Part shown: positions 6,083 to 7,680 of the stretch, piece after piece
Position numbering within the stretch: the first letter of the stretch is position 1
Layout: the number at the start of each line of letters is the position of its first letter
Source: Clostridia bacterium
GTDB lineage: Bacteria; Bacillota; Clostridia; Oscillospirales; CAG-272
Assembly: GCA_017612495.1 (NCBI GenBank)
Contig: JAGAFQ010000078.1
Location: forward strand, 1-7,680
Direction: 5' to 3'
DNA: 7,680 nt
Notes under the pieces: model-generated
What the model was told of the DNA's origin: nothing
Databases searched by the model: none
The model's input: the letters and a program-made list of their open reading frames with translations, nothing else
Translations under genes and position numbers: made by a program

Positions 6083-6111
6083 ACACTCGATACTATCGGG
6101 TGTCTTTTTTT
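6079..6111. terminator. Hairpin terminator after the foldase gene
   Basis: A 13-bp stem (6079-6091 with 6095-6107) and a 3-nt loop lie 2 bp after the foldase stop. On the minus strand the stem has one C·A mismatch and is followed by TTTCTTTT, so termination there may be incomplete. On the plus strand the same position is a G·U pair and the following T-run is longer. Leaky termination could supply the HAD gene, since no clear promoter lies between them. Confidence 0.75.
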
Positions 6112-6113
6112 GT

Positions 6114-7562
6114 TTATTTTTTAACTCTTACGTCTCCGGGAACGGATGCAAGTTTTTCTTCATCGAATTTGACCGTAAACGAATTGGCAAGTTCGCTTTC
6201 GGCTTCTGCCAAAATAGCGTCTGCAACGTCGAGCGACCACTTTTCTTCGCCCTCGTTTACGAAATACATTATGTGATAACCGTAGGTCGATTCAACGATT
6301 CCGGTATCGCCGGGCTTTCTTTCCTCATCAAAGCACCAATCTTCAAAAGGCTTAACATAGTTGCCCTTTGCGATGTCGGCAATGAGACCGCCGTTTGAAG
6401 CCGTTGTGTCTTCGCTGTTATCTTTGCAGATCGCGATAAAGTTATCTTCGGTCGGATCTTCAAGATACTCATCAAGCAAAGATTGAGCCTTTTTAAGCGT
6501 TACTTCTTTATCGGCATCTTCATCGGTCTTGAGGAGAATGTGTCGAACGTTTTTGAGTTTATAGTCATATCTGTGAGCAAGTTCGCTCAAATAATAGATC
6601 GAAACGGAGTTGTCAGATTCCGAAATTGCAATGGTGTTGCCTACTTTTGCATCGTCAGCAAAAGCAAAGTCGACGATCTCACCCTCGTTTGCGGCGCAAA
6701 TATCGGTCGGAACAAGAGCATCTACCGTCTCTTTGGCTTCATCTTCGCTCTTGCCTTTGCCCAAAAGATAAGTAGTGATATACGCTTTATATGCGTCATA
6801 AGAATCGACCTTTGCAAGAGATGCCTTTACAGCATCGTAATTCACGTTTTCAAGTGAATACGAAATAACGCTTGCATAGGTAAAGTCATCCTTGTGCGCA
6901 TTGTAATAAGCCGTGATCTGTTCGTCGGTCGCCTCATGCGCTTCGGCGAAGGCATCGTGACAGATCTGACCGTAATATTGTATCTCTAACATATTGCGAA
7001 CGTCTTTTTCCTTTACGCCTCTGCCGTAATTCGAAACGAGATATTCATCAAAAGAAATACCGTCTTCTTCGGCATTTTCTTTCATAAGCTCGATATCGGA
7101 ATCAATGTCTGCTTTGGTCTCATCGGTAAACGGAACGGAATTCGCTTTGCCCCATTCGCAGTAATAGACGTATTCGGCGACCTGATTCACAACACTGTTC
7201 ATAAGGTAGTCAAACCACGTATAGTTACTGTAAAATGTTTGAGATTTGAGTGACGAGTTGTTGGAAATGCCGTAGGTGCCGAGAGACGAATATATCTCGT
7301 CATAGAAAGTATAGAACTGATATGAGAGCATAGCGTCGTCGACTTTGTAGTTGTCGCTCTTGACGGCAACCTTTGTGCGCAAGAAATTGCCGCTGTCCTG
7401 CCAATATTTAACACCCCATACGGCGCCGAAAACGATAGCGGCACAAAGGATGACGGCAACAACGGAAATTATTGAGATCTTAACGATCTTCTTCTTTTGT
7501 TCAGCTGCTTTGCGCTGCTCCGAGCGAGCGGCCTTTTTGGTTTTAGAATCAAAATTTTTCAT
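6114..7562 (-). CDS. Membrane-anchored parvulin-type peptidyl-prolyl isomerase (PrsA/SurA-like foldase)
   Basis: Extracytoplasmic foldase that speeds folding of exported proteins by cis-trans isomerisation at proline. The 482-residue protein has a short basic cytoplasmic head (1-27, rich in K/R/Q). One transmembrane helix (about 28-50) follows, so it is anchored by an uncleaved signal rather than by a PrsA lipobox. A helical chaperone region spans about 70-230, including TDEQITAYYNAHKDDFTY (212-229), a phrase typical of SurA/PrsA-type N domains. The parvulin domain is about 337-437: VRHILLK with H341, SNGGLIADI, VKPFEDWCF and YGYHIMYFV with H430, the two conserved histidines both present. The start ATG has GGGGTG about 4 nt upstream. 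It follows an unidentified gene by 15 bp and ends in a hairpin. Family is firm; clients are unknown. Confidence 0.93.
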   Translation of the reverse strand: MKNFDSKTKKAARSEQRKAAEQKKKIVKISIISVVAVILCAAIVFGAVWGVKYWQDSGNFLRTKVAVKSDNYKVDDAMLSYQFYTFYDEIYSSLGTYGISNNSSLKSQTFYSNYTWFDYLMNSVVNQVAEYVYYCEWGKANSVPFTDETKADIDSDIELMKENAEEDGISFDEYLVSNYGRGVKEKDVRNMLEIQYYGQICHDAFAEAHEATDEQITAYYNAHKDDFTYASVISYSLENVNYDAVKASLAKVDSYDAYKAYITTYLLGKGKSEDEAKETVDALVPTDICAANEGEIVDFAFADDAKVGNTIAISESDNSVSIYYLSELAHRYDYKLKNVRHILLKTDEDADKEVTLKKAQSLLDEYLEDPTEDNFIAICKDNSEDTTASNGGLIADIAKGNYVKPFEDWCFDEERKPGDTGIVESTYGYHIMYFVNEGEEKWSLDVADAILAEAESELANSFTVKFDEEKLASVPGDVRVKK

Positions 7563-7577
7563 AATACACCCCGTATA

Positions 7578-7680
7578 TCAATTATTTGCATCAGGTATTA
7601 TCTTGATGGAAGAAATTATGGGCTGATTTTTTGCAAGTACCGTGCCGTTGTTATCTTCTACAATGGCATCCCTGCAAATC
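7578..7680 (-). CDS. 3' end of an unidentified gene (partial)
   Basis: A frame open from the window edge encodes 33 residues ending IKIIPDANN and stopping at TGA 7580-7578. The codon use and the tight 15-bp gap to the foldase gene suggest a real gene in the same transcription unit. The visible tail (ICRDAIVEDNNGTVLAKNQP, then IISSIK) is not enough to assign a family. The other two minus-strand frames are closed in this stretch. Confidence 0.6.
   Translation of the reverse strand, partial: ICRDAIVEDNNGTVLAKNQPIISSIKIIPDANN

Noticed and set aside
6079..6111. Terminator of a plus-strand gene
   Set aside because: The plus-strand version of the hairpin is strong, but no credible plus-strand gene lies upstream of it.
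6048..6398. Plus-strand open frame of 116 codons crossing the HAD-foldase junction
   Set aside because: It runs through the terminator hairpin and the antisense of the parvulin domain, so it is a shadow frame.
6483..6857. Plus-strand open frame of 124 codons with hydrophobic segments
   Set aside because: It is the complement of the foldase coding region, including the start of its parvulin domain. Its hydrophobic look comes from the antisense of acidic and Lys-rich codons, and it has no convincing promoter.

Overview
The window looks like a chromosomal segment of a low-to-moderate GC Gram-positive bacterium, most likely an uncultured or gut-type Clostridia (Bacillota). The evidence is: strong GGAGG ribosome binding sites, consensus sigma-A promoters, a Firmicutes-type LexA box (CGAAC-N4-GTTCG), a clostridial form of Y-family DNA polymerase, a membrane-anchored PrsA/SurA-like foldase, and a lipoprotein-based importer. 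This placement is inference; there is no rRNA or tRNA to fix it. All eight recognisable genes lie on the minus strand, so transcription runs from high to low coordinates. No mobile element, CRISPR array, tRNA or rRNA was seen, and no stretch of 300 bases lacks a gene.

From the right edge, reading in the direction of transcription: (1) the last 33 codons of an unidentified gene enter at 7680 and stop at 7578. (2) 15 bp later comes a 482-residue anchored peptidyl-prolyl isomerase (7562-6114), ending in a strong hairpin (6079-6111). (3) A HAD-superfamily hydrolase follows (6060-5407). Its nucleophile motif reads DFNGT, with Asn in place of the usual second Asp. (4) Directly after its stop is a perfect sigma-A promoter (TTGACA-N17-TATAAT). 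A perfect 16-bp palindrome, TGTATCATATGATACA, sits against its -10 box. This promoter starts a five-gene operon: a Cys-rich Crp/Fnr-type regulator with a TTG start (5346-4672), a substrate-binding lipoprotein (4665-3688), an ABC permease (3719-2934), a compact ABC ATPase (2941-2372) and a secreted, C-terminally anchored surface protein (2354-1251). The genes overlap or are separated by at most 17 bp, and a bidirectional terminator (1215-1243) closes the unit. (5) A separate SOS-type promoter (TTGATA-N17-TATAAT plus a perfect LexA box) drives dinB (1141 to beyond base 1).

The central unit is the most interesting part. It is a complete NitT/TauT-type importer of unknown substrate, under what appears to be an autoregulating Crp/Fnr-family switch. 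It also carries a membrane-anchored ectodomain protein that I do not recognise as a standard member of such transporters. The regulator has a CxxC-x3-C cluster at its N terminus and nine cysteines in 224 residues, which raises the possibility of redox, metal or Fe-S sensing. The likely logic is that the regulator occupies the palindrome over the transcription start until a signal releases it, and the importer is then made. The substrate cannot be read from the sequence.
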